A program made the translations under genes and the position numbers. From JAYGED01 sp046582565 (GTDB taxonomy: Bacteria > Pseudomonadota > Alphaproteobacteria > JAAXGF01), in assembly GCA_046582565.1 (NCBI GenBank), contig JAYGED010000197.1, forward strand, positions 1-13,731: DNA of 13,731 bases, given 5' to 3'. Below, one piece after another: positions 7,316 to 13,731 of the stretch; the stretch's first letter is position 1; the number at the start of each line of letters is the position of its first letter. The notes under the pieces were generated by a model, which had not been told where the DNA came from, made no database searches, and saw only the letters and a list, made by a program, of their open reading frames with translations.

Positions 7316-8440
7316 TCAGAAGCCGGCCTTAATCTGCTCGAATTCCTGATTCATCTTGGTCTCAAACTCCTGAGTCTGAGGAACCTGGAATTTGCCGGCA
7401 TCCAAAATAACCGACGGATCCCGATTCAGGCCCAATTCCTTCAACTCGGCATCCGAGAATTGGTCGAACGACTTGGAATTAGAATGCCCATAGCCATTCT
7501 CCGCGATCAGCCACTTACCGGTCTCGATGCTTAACAAGGAGTCGATAATGTCATGCGCCTTGTCGGGGTTCGGAGCCGCTTTGAGCATCATGGCGCCGCA
7601 AACCCAGGTCAATGCGCCTTCCTTGACATTGGCGAAACGCGCTGGGATACCCTGGCTCTTGAGCTGAACGGCAGAGCTGTCCCAGGTCATGGCCGCGACC
7701 ATTTCGCCGGAGGCGAGGGCTTGCTCCAGGGTCGTCGTGTCGTCGGTATAGAGCCTGATCAGCGGCCGCTGTTTGCGCAACAGATCGGCGACCTTCTTGA
7801 AGTTTGCGTCGGTCGACAGCTCATTGAAGTCGACGCCGGCATAAATCGCTGCGCACCACCAGGTATCCGCCGCGGTGGCGAGAATGCCCATGCGTCCTTT
7901 GTAACGCTCATCCCACAGCATGCCCCAGGATTCTTCCTTGCCCTCAAGGTCGAACAGGTCGGTCCGGTAGGTGATCGATGTCCGACCCCAGTCCATGGGA
8001 GCCATGTAGGGTTGGCCGTCTACCACGTTGCCTGGCAGATTGATCAGTGAGGGGACAATGTCGGACCAGTTCGAGAGCTTGCTGGTATCGAGAGTCTGGA
8101 ACAGGCCGCTGGCGACCCAACGCGGAATGGCCTGATTGCAGGGATGCGCCACATCGGGCACGAAGCCGCCGCGAATTTTCGTGAGGGCCTCTTCGGATCC
8201 GCCGAACGACGAGAAATTAGGCGCCTCGCCGTGCTTGGCAATATAGGGCACAAACATATCCGGGACATCGTAGCCGCCCCAGGTGAAATAGGTTGCTTGA
8301 TCGGCCGCTGCGGCTTTCGCCACGTTCGACGACACCGGCATCATTGCCATAGTGACGCCCGCGCCGAGCAGCGTCTTCGTAAAGGCGCGCCGGGACAACT
8401 TGCCCGTGCGAACTGCATTATATTGGTCCAAGACATCCAT
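7316..8440 (-). CDS. PotD-like ABC transporter substrate-binding protein with Tat signal
   Basis: The protein is 374 residues from ATG 8440, preceded by GGGAGG about 9 nt upstream. An in-frame GTG further up (8515) has no such site and would put 25 residues before the signal peptide. SRRAFTK at residues 16-22 is a twin-arginine motif, followed by a hydrophobic stretch and likely cleavage near AKAAA (41-45), so export is probably by Tat to the periplasm. YFTWGGYDVP near residue 51, the DTWWCAA stretch, TDDTTTLEQALASGEMVAAMTW and the C-terminal SKSFDQFSDAELKELGL follow the spermidine/putrescine-binding family. As first gene of the operon it supplies the substrate to the two Pot-like permeases. 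The ligand is likely a cationic amine, given the downstream TMADH-like enzyme and BetI-like regulator. Confidence 0.92.
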   Translation of the reverse strand: MDVLDQYNAVRTGKLSRRAFTKTLLGAGVTMAMMPVSSNVAKAAAADQATYFTWGGYDVPDMFVPYIAKHGEAPNFSSFGGSEEALTKIRGGFVPDVAHPCNQAIPRWVASGLFQTLDTSKLSNWSDIVPSLINLPGNVVDGQPYMAPMDWGRTSITYRTDLFDLEGKEESWGMLWDERYKGRMGILATAADTWWCAAIYAGVDFNELSTDANFKKVADLLRKQRPLIRLYTDDTTTLEQALASGEMVAAMTWDSSAVQLKSQGIPARFANVKEGALTWVCGAMMLKAAPNPDKAHDIIDSLLSIETGKWLIAENGYGHSNSKSFDQFSDAELKELGLNRDPSVILDAGKFQVPQTQEFETKMNQEFEQIKAGF

Positions 8441-8480
8441 GTTTAATTTCCTCCCAAGGGTTTTTCTGAGCTCATGACAC

Positions 8481-8500
8481 TTTGTTTGGCTTTGTTTGAC
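8481..8500. repeat. 10-bp direct repeat next to the operator palindrome
   Basis: TTTGTTTGGC (8481-8490) is followed directly by TTTGTTTGAC (8491-8500), nine of ten bases identical. It lies 4 bp left of the palindrome, within the expected 5' leader of the binding-protein gene. It may be a second protein site or chance. Confidence 0.5.
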
Positions 8501-8504
8501 TTTC

Positions 8505-8514
8505 TGAACGTTCA
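8505..8514. promoter_or_regulatory. Candidate operator TGAACGTTCA for the BetI-like regulator
   Basis: TGAACGTTCA is a perfect 10-bp palindrome in the divergent region, embedded in CTGAACGTTCAATCAG. From memory, BetI-family operators have a TTGAACGTTCAA-like core, and the right half here (GTTCAATCA) fits that well. A BetI-like TetR gene lies in the operon starting next to it. The pairing of regulator and site is inferred. Confidence 0.6.
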
Positions 8515-8598
8515 ATCAGAGGCTATGATTGTCCAGTTGGCTGAGTCAAGATTGTTGTCTGCCACTGAACAAATATTCCATGAAAATGAGGCGTTATT

Positions 8599-9288
8599 AT
8601 GAGCAATCCCAAAATCATCCAATTTGAGCCGCAGGGCCCCGCCGATTCGGGCATGGCTGAATGGGATGCTATCGATCCGGGCACCCTGGAATCGGGAAAT
8701 CCGGTTCAGCATGGGCATCTCTACCACCAGGACGAGGCGCTGGGCTATATGGCGGGCGTCTGGGATTGCACGGCGATGACGGGAAAGCTTGAGCCTTACT
8801 CGGTGCATGAGTTCATGTTTGTGCTCGAAGGTTCAGTCACCATGGTGCTGGAAGACGGCAGTGAAACCACCGTCAGCGCCGGAGAGCCTTTCGTCATTCC
8901 CAAGGGGCTTGTGTGCCGATGGAAGCAGCCCGGTTATATCCGCAAGTTTTTCACGATTTTCGAGGATCCGGGGGCTCCGGCAGCCGATGATGTGGTGTCG
9001 CTTGGCATCATCCTGCCGCATAGTCCTGTCGATTACCGCGACCCGAGCGGGCGGATGACTGTTGGTGTGCGGGATCGCGATTCGTTCGAGGGCGAAAATC
9101 GCCCCCACCCCCATCATGAACTGGCGCATCTGCTCGAAGGCACGGTGACGGTAACTGAGGCTGACGGCGGATCGCGGAAGTTTGAGGCCGGAAATACCTT
9201 CTACGTCCCAAAGGGCGCTCAATGCAGCTGGATATGCAGCGAATCGGTGATGGCGATCTATGCCACCCTGGACCCTGACGCGGGATGA
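8599..9288 (+). CDS. Double-cupin protein (cupin_3/DUF861-like)
   Basis: The protein is 229 residues; ATG 8599 has GAGG 7 nt upstream. It has two cupin folds. The first (about 38-123) contains SVHEFMFVLEGSVTMVLEDG and AGEPFVIPKGLVCRWKQPG. The second (about 155-226) contains HPHHELAHLLEGTVTVTEADG and AGNTFYVPKGAQCSW. The E-x5-G and PKGxxCxW patterns match the cupin_3/DUF861 group, which includes ureidoglycine aminohydrolase and EutQ-like proteins. The His/Glu residues around 70-71 and 170-174 could bind a metal in each half. No signal peptide is seen, so it should be cytoplasmic. It diverges from the transporter/demethylase operon and shares its control region, which suggests a role in the same pathway; the reaction is unknown. 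Confidence 0.8.
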   Translation: MSNPKIIQFEPQGPADSGMAEWDAIDPGTLESGNPVQHGHLYHQDEALGYMAGVWDCTAMTGKLEPYSVHEFMFVLEGSVTMVLEDGSETTVSAGEPFVIPKGLVCRWKQPGYIRKFFTIFEDPGAPAADDVVSLGIILPHSPVDYRDPSGRMTVGVRDRDSFEGENRPHPHHELAHLLEGTVTVTEADGGSRKFEAGNTFYVPKGAQCSWICSESVMAIYATLDPDAG

Positions 9289-9438
9289 TACGGCGTGGGC
9301 ATAAAACCGCATTGACGACCCCATAAACTATCCATCTTTGCAATCGGTAGCGACGAGGTTTTCTGTTTGGGTAAGGAGTTCGCAGGTCGTTTAGGAAACT
9401 CCGGCTGTTTCTATTTGTCAGATCCCGACGGGTGAACG
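9289..9438. other. Intergenic spacer, no clear signals
   Basis: This 150-bp gap separates the cupin gene from the HEAT-repeat gene. I see no convincing terminator hairpin and no good promoter match. A GGGTGAAC just before ATG 9439 is the only, weak, ribosome site. Confidence 0.4.
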
Positions 9439-10374
9439 ATGAGATTTGTTCCTGCCACTATCGCGATCTTGCTGTTCTGCATAAACACCGGGGCCCTTTC
9501 GGCGACCGGCGAGGGGACGTTGACAAGCCTGCGCTCGGCTTCAACGGTGCGCATAATCGTCAAACAGGAACTCGCCTATCGGTCGCCGGACCAATACCCT
9601 GCCGTGCCCATACAGAATTTTGAGTTGCCATTTGGCAAAATGGCTTCGGATTTATTTAACGCCGCCGGGGTGCGCTCCGTCGGACCGGAAGCGACTGAAT
9701 TCGACGCGACACTGACCATCATGGCCGAAGGGATGGCATTGGGGATAACCTATGACCTTGCCTACACCAAGCCGTGGTGCCTGATCGGCGAAAACCTGTT
9801 CACCGGAGCCAGTCTGCGGGGTGAAATTACAGTTGAGGTTCCGAGAATGCCGATCTACAGCCGATCATTTATCGCGCGGCGATATCCCCCCCTCTGTGCG
9901 CAGCTCAATCTTGGTTTTCAGAGCCCCCGTAACGCTCCGTTCTTTGATGTCATTGAATGGTCGGGTTCGTTCTTACCGCGCCTGATGGAAATGATCGGAA
10001 ATATTTACGGCGCCGCGCCGTTAATTACCGTGCTCGAGATGGGCAACGGTTCGATGCGGCGCGCAGCCGCCCAGCGGTTGGGCGACCTTGGCGACCCGGC
10101 CGCGGTCGAAGTGCTTGTTGGGTCGCTTGGTGACCGGGACAGATTAATTCGTCGCCACGCAATATGGGCGTTGGGCAAGACTGGCGATCGGCGAGCCGTG
10201 ATTGCCCTGATCAAGAAAATCCGTGATAGCGATCCTGATGTGCGGTGGTTCACGCAATGGGCGCTACAGAAGATTACCCGCCAGGACTTCGGCAACGACC
10301 AAGATGCCTGGAGCCGGTGGTGGTCCGAACAAGAAGCCGGATTGACTTGGGGACCCGCACAAAACCTGCCCTGA
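9439..10374 (+). CDS. Exported HEAT-repeat protein of unknown function
   Basis: The protein is 311 residues. Residues 1-21 form a signal peptide (FVPATIAILLFCINTGALSA), so it is probably periplasmic. Residues 25-200 are a domain I do not recognise, with three cysteines (114, 153 and one in the signal). The C-terminal third holds about three HEAT/PBS-lyase-like units: MRRAAAQRLGDLGDPAAVEVL (206-226), LIRRHAIWALGKTGDRRAV (236-254) and PDVRWFTQWALQKIT (266-280). The ending RQDFGNDQDAWSRWWSEQ is a cap often seen after such repeats in bacterial HEAT proteins. HEAT repeats usually mediate protein binding. It lies between two amine-catabolism genes, but nothing in its sequence ties it to them. Confidence 0.75.
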   Translation: MRFVPATIAILLFCINTGALSATGEGTLTSLRSASTVRIIVKQELAYRSPDQYPAVPIQNFELPFGKMASDLFNAAGVRSVGPEATEFDATLTIMAEGMALGITYDLAYTKPWCLIGENLFTGASLRGEITVEVPRMPIYSRSFIARRYPPLCAQLNLGFQSPRNAPFFDVIEWSGSFLPRLMEMIGNIYGAAPLITVLEMGNGSMRRAAAQRLGDLGDPAAVEVLVGSLGDRDRLIRRHAIWALGKTGDRRAVIALIKKIRDSDPDVRWFTQWALQKITRQDFGNDQDAWSRWWSEQEAGLTWGPAQNLP

Positions 10375-10466
10375 AATCCAGACTGTCAGCATGGCAAGCT
10401 CCCTCGAACTGCTCCCGGGCGAATGAGACAATTTGGCGCATTCTAACCATAGAGAGAGAAGAACAA
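10375..10466. other. Short gap before the second TMADH-like gene
   Basis: This 92-bp region has no clear hairpin or strong promoter boxes. The purine-rich AGAGAGAGAAGAA just before ATG 10467 serves as the ribosome site. No copy of the TGAACGTTCA palindrome is present here. Confidence 0.4.
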
Positions 10467-12524
10467 ATGACCCGCGACCCACGATACGACATTCTTTTCG
10501 AACCGGTGAAGATCGGTCCGAAGACAGCGCCCAACCGCTTCTATCAGGTGCCGCATTGCAACGGTATGGGACATCGCTGGCCGCAATCCATGGCGGCCAT
10601 GCGGGGCATGAAGGCCGAGGGCGGCTGGGGTGTGGTCTGTACGGAAGAATGCGAAATCCACCCCAGTAGTGATCTCTCCGGCGCTGTGCTCATGCGGCTG
10701 TGGGATGACAGCGACCTGCCAGTGCATGAGCTGATGGTCGAAAAAGTCCATGCCCACGGCGCCCTGGCCGGTATCCAGCTTGTTCACAACGGCGTCTCGT
10801 CGCCCAACCGTCTGAGCCGCGTGACGCCGCTGGCGCCGTCGTCGATTATGGTCAAGGACCACGACCCCATTCAAGCCCGCGCCATGACGAAAGATGACAT
10901 GCGCGATGTGCGCCAGTGGCATCGCGATGCGGTGCTCAGGGCAAAGCAGGCCGGCTATGACCTGGTCTATGTCTATGTCGCCCACTCCATGACCCTGCTC
11001 ACGCATTTTCTGTCGGGCCATTACAATCACCGTACCGACGAATACGGCGGCAGCCTGGAAAACCGCGCCCGTTTGATGGGTGAAATCCTCGATGAGACCA
11101 TGGAGGTCGCCAATAACGAAATCGCCGTGGCGGTGCGCTATGCGGTTCATGATGCAGAAGGCGACGATGCGCACCGCTGGGATGAAGAGGGCCGCGCGGT
11201 GATCGAGATGTTTGCCGAGATTCCCGATCTCTGGGATGTCAATGTAACGCCCTGGGAACATGATTCCATGCCGTCACGGTTCGGCAGTGAAGGGGGGCAA
11301 GAGTCGTTGACTGCGTTTGTGAAATCGGTCACCAGCAAGCCGGTTGTCGGGGTCGGCCGATACACCTCGCCGGACAAGATGGTGGCGCTGATAAACCAGG
11401 GCAAGATCGACATGATCGGGGCGGCGCGGCCCTCGATTGCGGACCCGTACCTGCCCCGCAAGATCAAGGAAGGCCGGATCGAGGAAATCCGGGAATGCAT
11501 CGGCTGCAACATCTGCATTACAGCCGATTTCTTTGCCGTACCCCTGCGCTGCACGCAGAATCCGACAATGGGCGAGGAATGGCGCAAGGGTTGGCACCCG
11601 GAAGAAATCCCCGCCGCCGGTTCGCAAGACAAGGTGCTCGTGGTTGGTGGCGGCCCGGCGGGGCTCGAATGCGCGCTGGCGCTCGGCAACCGCGGTTACG
11701 AGGTGGTCCTGGCCGAAGCCGAGAACGAATTGGGCGGACGCGTGCTGCTTGAGAGCAAACTTCCCGGCCTCGAGGAATGGCGGCGGGTCATCGATCACCG
11801 CACTTACATGCTGAGCCAGATGACGAATGTCCAAACCTATGTGGAAAGCCGTCTCGATGCTGCCGACATCCTCGACTACGGCTTCGAACGGGTTGTCCTG
11901 GCTATCGGTTCGGCCTGGCGGACCGATGGCGTCGGGCGCTTCAACGGGCATCCTATCGCCCTCGCTGATGATGCCGACATTGTACCGGTTGACGAATTGT
12001 TGCGCGGCAAAAAGCTCGCCGGCAAGGTGATGGTGTTCGACGATGAACTCTATTACATGGCGAGCGGCTTGGCGGAAAAGCTCGCAGACGACGGCTGCCA
12101 GGTGACCTATGTGACAACGGCAACACAGGTTGCCGACTGGAGCGTCGCCACCTTAGAGCAGTTCATGATCCAGGAACGGCTGCTGGCCAAAGGCATCGAG
12201 GTCATCTGCACCAAGAATTTGCTGCGCGCGGATAAGGGTGAGGCGACGCTGGCCTGTATCTACTCCGGCCGGCAAACCAAAATCGAAGCCGATAGCATCG
12301 TCCTGGTCACCGCGCGCTTGCCGGATAATTCCGTGCTCCACCGGCTTGAGGCGGGCACTGAAAAACTGGCCGATCACGGCATAAAATCGATTGAAGAAAT
12401 CGGTGATTGCTATGCGCCGGGAACCATCGCCATGGCGGTCTACGCCGGCCATCAATATGCCCGCCAGCTGGATAATCCGGTCGATCAGAAATTGGATTTC
12501 AAACGCGAGAACGTTCAGTTTTGA
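10467..12524 (+). CDS. Trimethylamine-dehydrogenase-like oxidoreductase (amine demethylase), paralogue 2
   Basis: The protein is 685 residues from ATG 10467. The frame is open upstream to 10245, but that part overlaps the HEAT gene, and the start chosen aligns exactly with paralogue 1: 31 of the first 39 residues are identical. Cys31 (VPHC) matches the FMN-linking Cys30 of TMADH. Cys344, 347, 350 and 362 form the 4Fe-4S motif, GGGPAG at 394-399 starts the dinucleotide-binding fold, and Tyr170/His173 match the active-site pair. Trp263 and Asp266 match TMADH Trp264 and Asp267, but the Tyr60 position is Glu61 and the Trp355 position is Asp354. The substrate cage therefore differs both from TMADH and from paralogue 1. 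It stands alone on the plus strand and converges with the SMP-30 gene, overlapping it by 10 bp. An electron acceptor gene is not seen. Confidence 0.9.
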   Translation: MTRDPRYDILFEPVKIGPKTAPNRFYQVPHCNGMGHRWPQSMAAMRGMKAEGGWGVVCTEECEIHPSSDLSGAVLMRLWDDSDLPVHELMVEKVHAHGALAGIQLVHNGVSSPNRLSRVTPLAPSSIMVKDHDPIQARAMTKDDMRDVRQWHRDAVLRAKQAGYDLVYVYVAHSMTLLTHFLSGHYNHRTDEYGGSLENRARLMGEILDETMEVANNEIAVAVRYAVHDAEGDDAHRWDEEGRAVIEMFAEIPDLWDVNVTPWEHDSMPSRFGSEGGQESLTAFVKSVTSKPVVGVGRYTSPDKMVALINQGKIDMIGAARPSIADPYLPRKIKEGRIEEIRECIGCNICITADFFAVPLRCTQNPTMGEEWRKGWHPEEIPAAGSQDKVLVVGGGPAGLECALALGNRGYEVVLAEAENELGGRVLLESKLPGLEEWRRVIDHRTYMLSQMTNVQTYVESRLDAADILDYGFERVVLAIGSAWRTDGVGRFNGHPIALADDADIVPVDELLRGKKLAGKVMVFDDELYYMASGLAEKLADDGCQVTYVTTATQVADWSVATLEQFMIQERLLAKGIEVICTKNLLRADKGEATLACIYSGRQTKIEADSIVLVTARLPDNSVLHRLEAGTEKLADHGIKSIEEIGDCYAPGTIAMAVYAGHQYARQLDNPVDQKLDFKRENVQF

Positions 12525-13396
12525 TAAGGCACTTCCGGTAAACCGACGACGCCCGCATCGATCACAAACAGGCCGCCGGATAGGGGGGCCTCCCTGAGCT
12601 GGTCCTCGCTCAGGCCGAGCCGCGCCGTGGTGACGAACATCTGATCCAGGCCGGCCCCGCCGAAGGCGACGCTGGTCACCTGGGGCACCGGCATCTCTAT
12701 GACCCGATCGATCCGGCCTTCCGGGTCGTAGCGGGTGATCCGCCAGCCGTCCCAATGGGTGCCCCAGACGAAGCCTTCAGCATCTACCGCCAGCCCGTCG
12801 GGCATGCCGTCTGCCGGCGCCACCCGGGCAAATTCCCGGCGGTTGTCGATGTCGCCCGACTCGGCGTCGAAATCGAAGGCGTAGATCACGCCATGGCCGC
12901 TATCGGTGAAATACATCGTCCGGTCGTCCGGGCTCCATCCCAGGCCGTTTGAGACGATCACGCCGGGGAGCATGCGCAATACGTCACTCGACCCGTTCAC
13001 CCGGTAGAGCGCGCCGTTCGGTTCTGTCTCGTCAAGGTCCGTGCTGCCGACCCAGAAGCGGCCCCGGCGGTCGCATTTCCCATCATTAAACCGGTTGTTG
13101 GGAAACCCCGACTCGGGGGTGGCGAAGATGGTGGATGATTTCAGATCGCTATCGAGATGCACCAGCCCGGCATTGGTGCCGGCGATGAACCCACCGTCGG
13201 CGCGCTTCACAATGCAGCCGAATTCGTAATCCTGCGGAAATACCTGCCGCTCGCCGGTGCGGGGGTCGAAGCGCAGGATCGTCCTGCCCTCGATATCCAC
13301 CCAATAAACAACCTGTTCCTCAGGGCACCAGGCAGGCGCTTCACCCAGGATTGTTTCAGCCGGCCAAATGCATTCAACGGAAGGCGTGCTGGTCAT
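12515..13396 (-). CDS. SMP-30/gluconolactonase-family protein
   Basis: The 293-residue protein has the six-bladed beta-propeller pattern of SMP-30/gluconolactonase/luciferin-regenerating-enzyme proteins. The metal ligands of the family can be placed: Glu19 (ILGEAPAW), Asn150 (VSNGLGWSPDD) and Asp200 (GMPDGLAVDAEG). Asn104 in NNRFNDGKCDRRGRFWVG is the usual substrate-side Asn. Members hydrolyse lactones or organophosphates and are common in sugar-acid operons. Here its ATG overlaps the stop of a PotC-like permease (ATGA, 13393-13396), so it belongs to a second transporter operon. Its 3' end overlaps the convergent TMADH-like gene by 10 bp. The exact substrate is unknown; a lactone product from the amine pathway would be a guess. 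Confidence 0.9.
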   Translation of the reverse strand: MTSTPSVECIWPAETILGEAPAWCPEEQVVYWVDIEGRTILRFDPRTGERQVFPQDYEFGCIVKRADGGFIAGTNAGLVHLDSDLKSSTIFATPESGFPNNRFNDGKCDRRGRFWVGSTDLDETEPNGALYRVNGSSDVLRMLPGVIVSNGLGWSPDDRTMYFTDSGHGVIYAFDFDAESGDIDNRREFARVAPADGMPDGLAVDAEGFVWGTHWDGWRITRYDPEGRIDRVIEMPVPQVTSVAFGGAGLDQMFVTTARLGLSEDQLREAPLSGGLFVIDAGVVGLPEVPYQN

Positions 13397-13731
13397 CGAT
13401 GATCCCTGCGGCGCAGCAGAAGCTGGGCAATAATCAGCAGGGTCAAGGACACGGCCAGCACCATGGTGCCGATGGCGTTGACCTCGGGCGTGATGCCGCG
13501 CCGGATCGATGCGAAGACGTAAATCGGCAGGGTCGTGTTGGGCCCGGCGACAAAGAACGAGATGATGAAATCATCGAAGCTGAAGGTAAAGCTCAACAGG
13601 AACCCGGCGAGAATCGCCGGCATGAGCTGGGGTAGCGTAATCTGCACAAACGTCCGCCACGGCGATGCGTAGAGGTCTTGCGAGGCCTCGATCAGGGCGC
13701 GATCCATGCCCGCGATCCTGGCCCGCACCAG
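13393..13731 (-). CDS. Second PotC-like ABC permease, C-terminal part, runs off the window
   Basis: The last 112 residues of the permease are in the window; the frame continues past 13731. The EAA loop reads EASQDLYASPWRTFVQITLP, followed by GFLLSFTFSFDDFIISFFVAGP and LPIYVFASIRRGITPEVNAI, all characteristic of PotC-type spermidine/putrescine permeases. The final span is MVLAVSLTLLIIAQLLL with a basic RRRDHR tail. It is a distinct second transporter, not a copy of the 5408-6226 gene: the corresponding regions differ at many positions. Its partner permease, binding protein and possibly an ATPase would be upstream, beyond the right edge. Confidence 0.93.
   Translation of the reverse strand: MVRARIAGMDRALIEASQDLYASPWRTFVQITLPQLMPAILAGFLLSFTFSFDDFIISFFVAGPNTTLPIYVFASIRRGITPEVNAIGTMVLAVSLTLLIIAQLLLRRRDHR

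Larger units (their letters stand above)
8441..8598. promoter_or_regulatory. Divergent promoter region between the transporter operon and the cupin gene
   Basis: These 158 bp must hold the start signals of both directions. For the minus strand, TTGACT (8544-8549) with an 18-bp spacer to TAGCCT (8520-8525) is a fair candidate; for the plus strand a TATGAT lies at 8524-8529 without a convincing -35. Both candidates flank or overlap the palindrome at 8505-8514. The region is noticeably AT-richer than the genes beside it. Exact promoters are low confidence. Confidence 0.45.

Noticed and set aside
10245..10466. N-terminal extension of the second TMADH-like protein
   Set aside because: It overlaps the HEAT-repeat gene, and the paralogue begins exactly at the MxRDPRYD position.
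10443..11261. A 272-residue open frame antisense to the second TMADH-like gene
   Set aside because: The plus strand encodes a well-conserved flavoprotein domain here, and the antisense product is His/Ile-rich with no motif.
12509..12516. GAACGTTC as a second regulator site
   Set aside because: It lies in the last codons of the second demethylase gene at a convergent gene end, and the palindrome is shorter than at 8505-8514. Probably chance.

Overview
The window looks like a piece of an alphaproteobacterial chromosome. It is fairly GC-rich, has many GTG and TTG starts and tightly packed operons, and its genes resemble those of Rhodospirillales/Rhizobiales-type bacteria. That placement is inferred from protein flavour and base composition, since there is no rRNA or other marker gene.

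Left edge (1-2715) is a decayed region. The 3' end of an IS3-family transposase and its terminal repeat are inserted into the 3' part of a minus-strand gene for a filamentous-haemagglutinin-type (two-partner secretion) adhesin. That adhesin also carries a one-base frameshift near its N-terminus, so it is broken at both ends. Its middle is a regular 57-residue (171-bp) tandem repeat array. Upstream lie a plausible promoter, a 17-bp direct repeat and, on the other strand, what looks like the C-terminal stump of a LysR-type regulator.

Centre (2670-8440, minus strand) is one probable operon, in transcription order: a Tat-exported PotD-like binding protein, a PotB-like permease, a PotC-like permease, a BetI-like TetR regulator, and a trimethylamine-dehydrogenase-like flavo-iron-sulfur enzyme. 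The genes are coupled (ATGA overlap, 2-nt gap, 9-nt gap). A perfect 11-bp GC-rich hairpin and three 17-bp tandem repeats sit between the binding-protein gene and the first permease gene. No ABC ATPase is encoded in the window.

Divergent from this operon is a double-cupin protein (8599-9288). The 158-bp divergent region holds the palindrome TGAACGTTCA, a good candidate operator for the TetR protein. An exported HEAT-repeat protein of unknown function follows (9439-10374), then a second trimethylamine-dehydrogenase-like paralogue (10467-12524). Convergent with that paralogue, and overlapping its end by 10 bp, is an SMP-30/gluconolactonase-family gene. It is coupled by an ATGA overlap to a second PotC-like permease that runs off the right edge.

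Taken together, 2670-13731 reads as a catabolic island for an N-methylated or otherwise cationic amine. Two Pot-type importers bring it in, two paralogous demethylase-like enzymes with different predicted substrate cages oxidise it, a BetI-like regulator probably senses it, and the cupin and SMP-30 proteins may process downstream products. The substrate cannot be read from the sequence.
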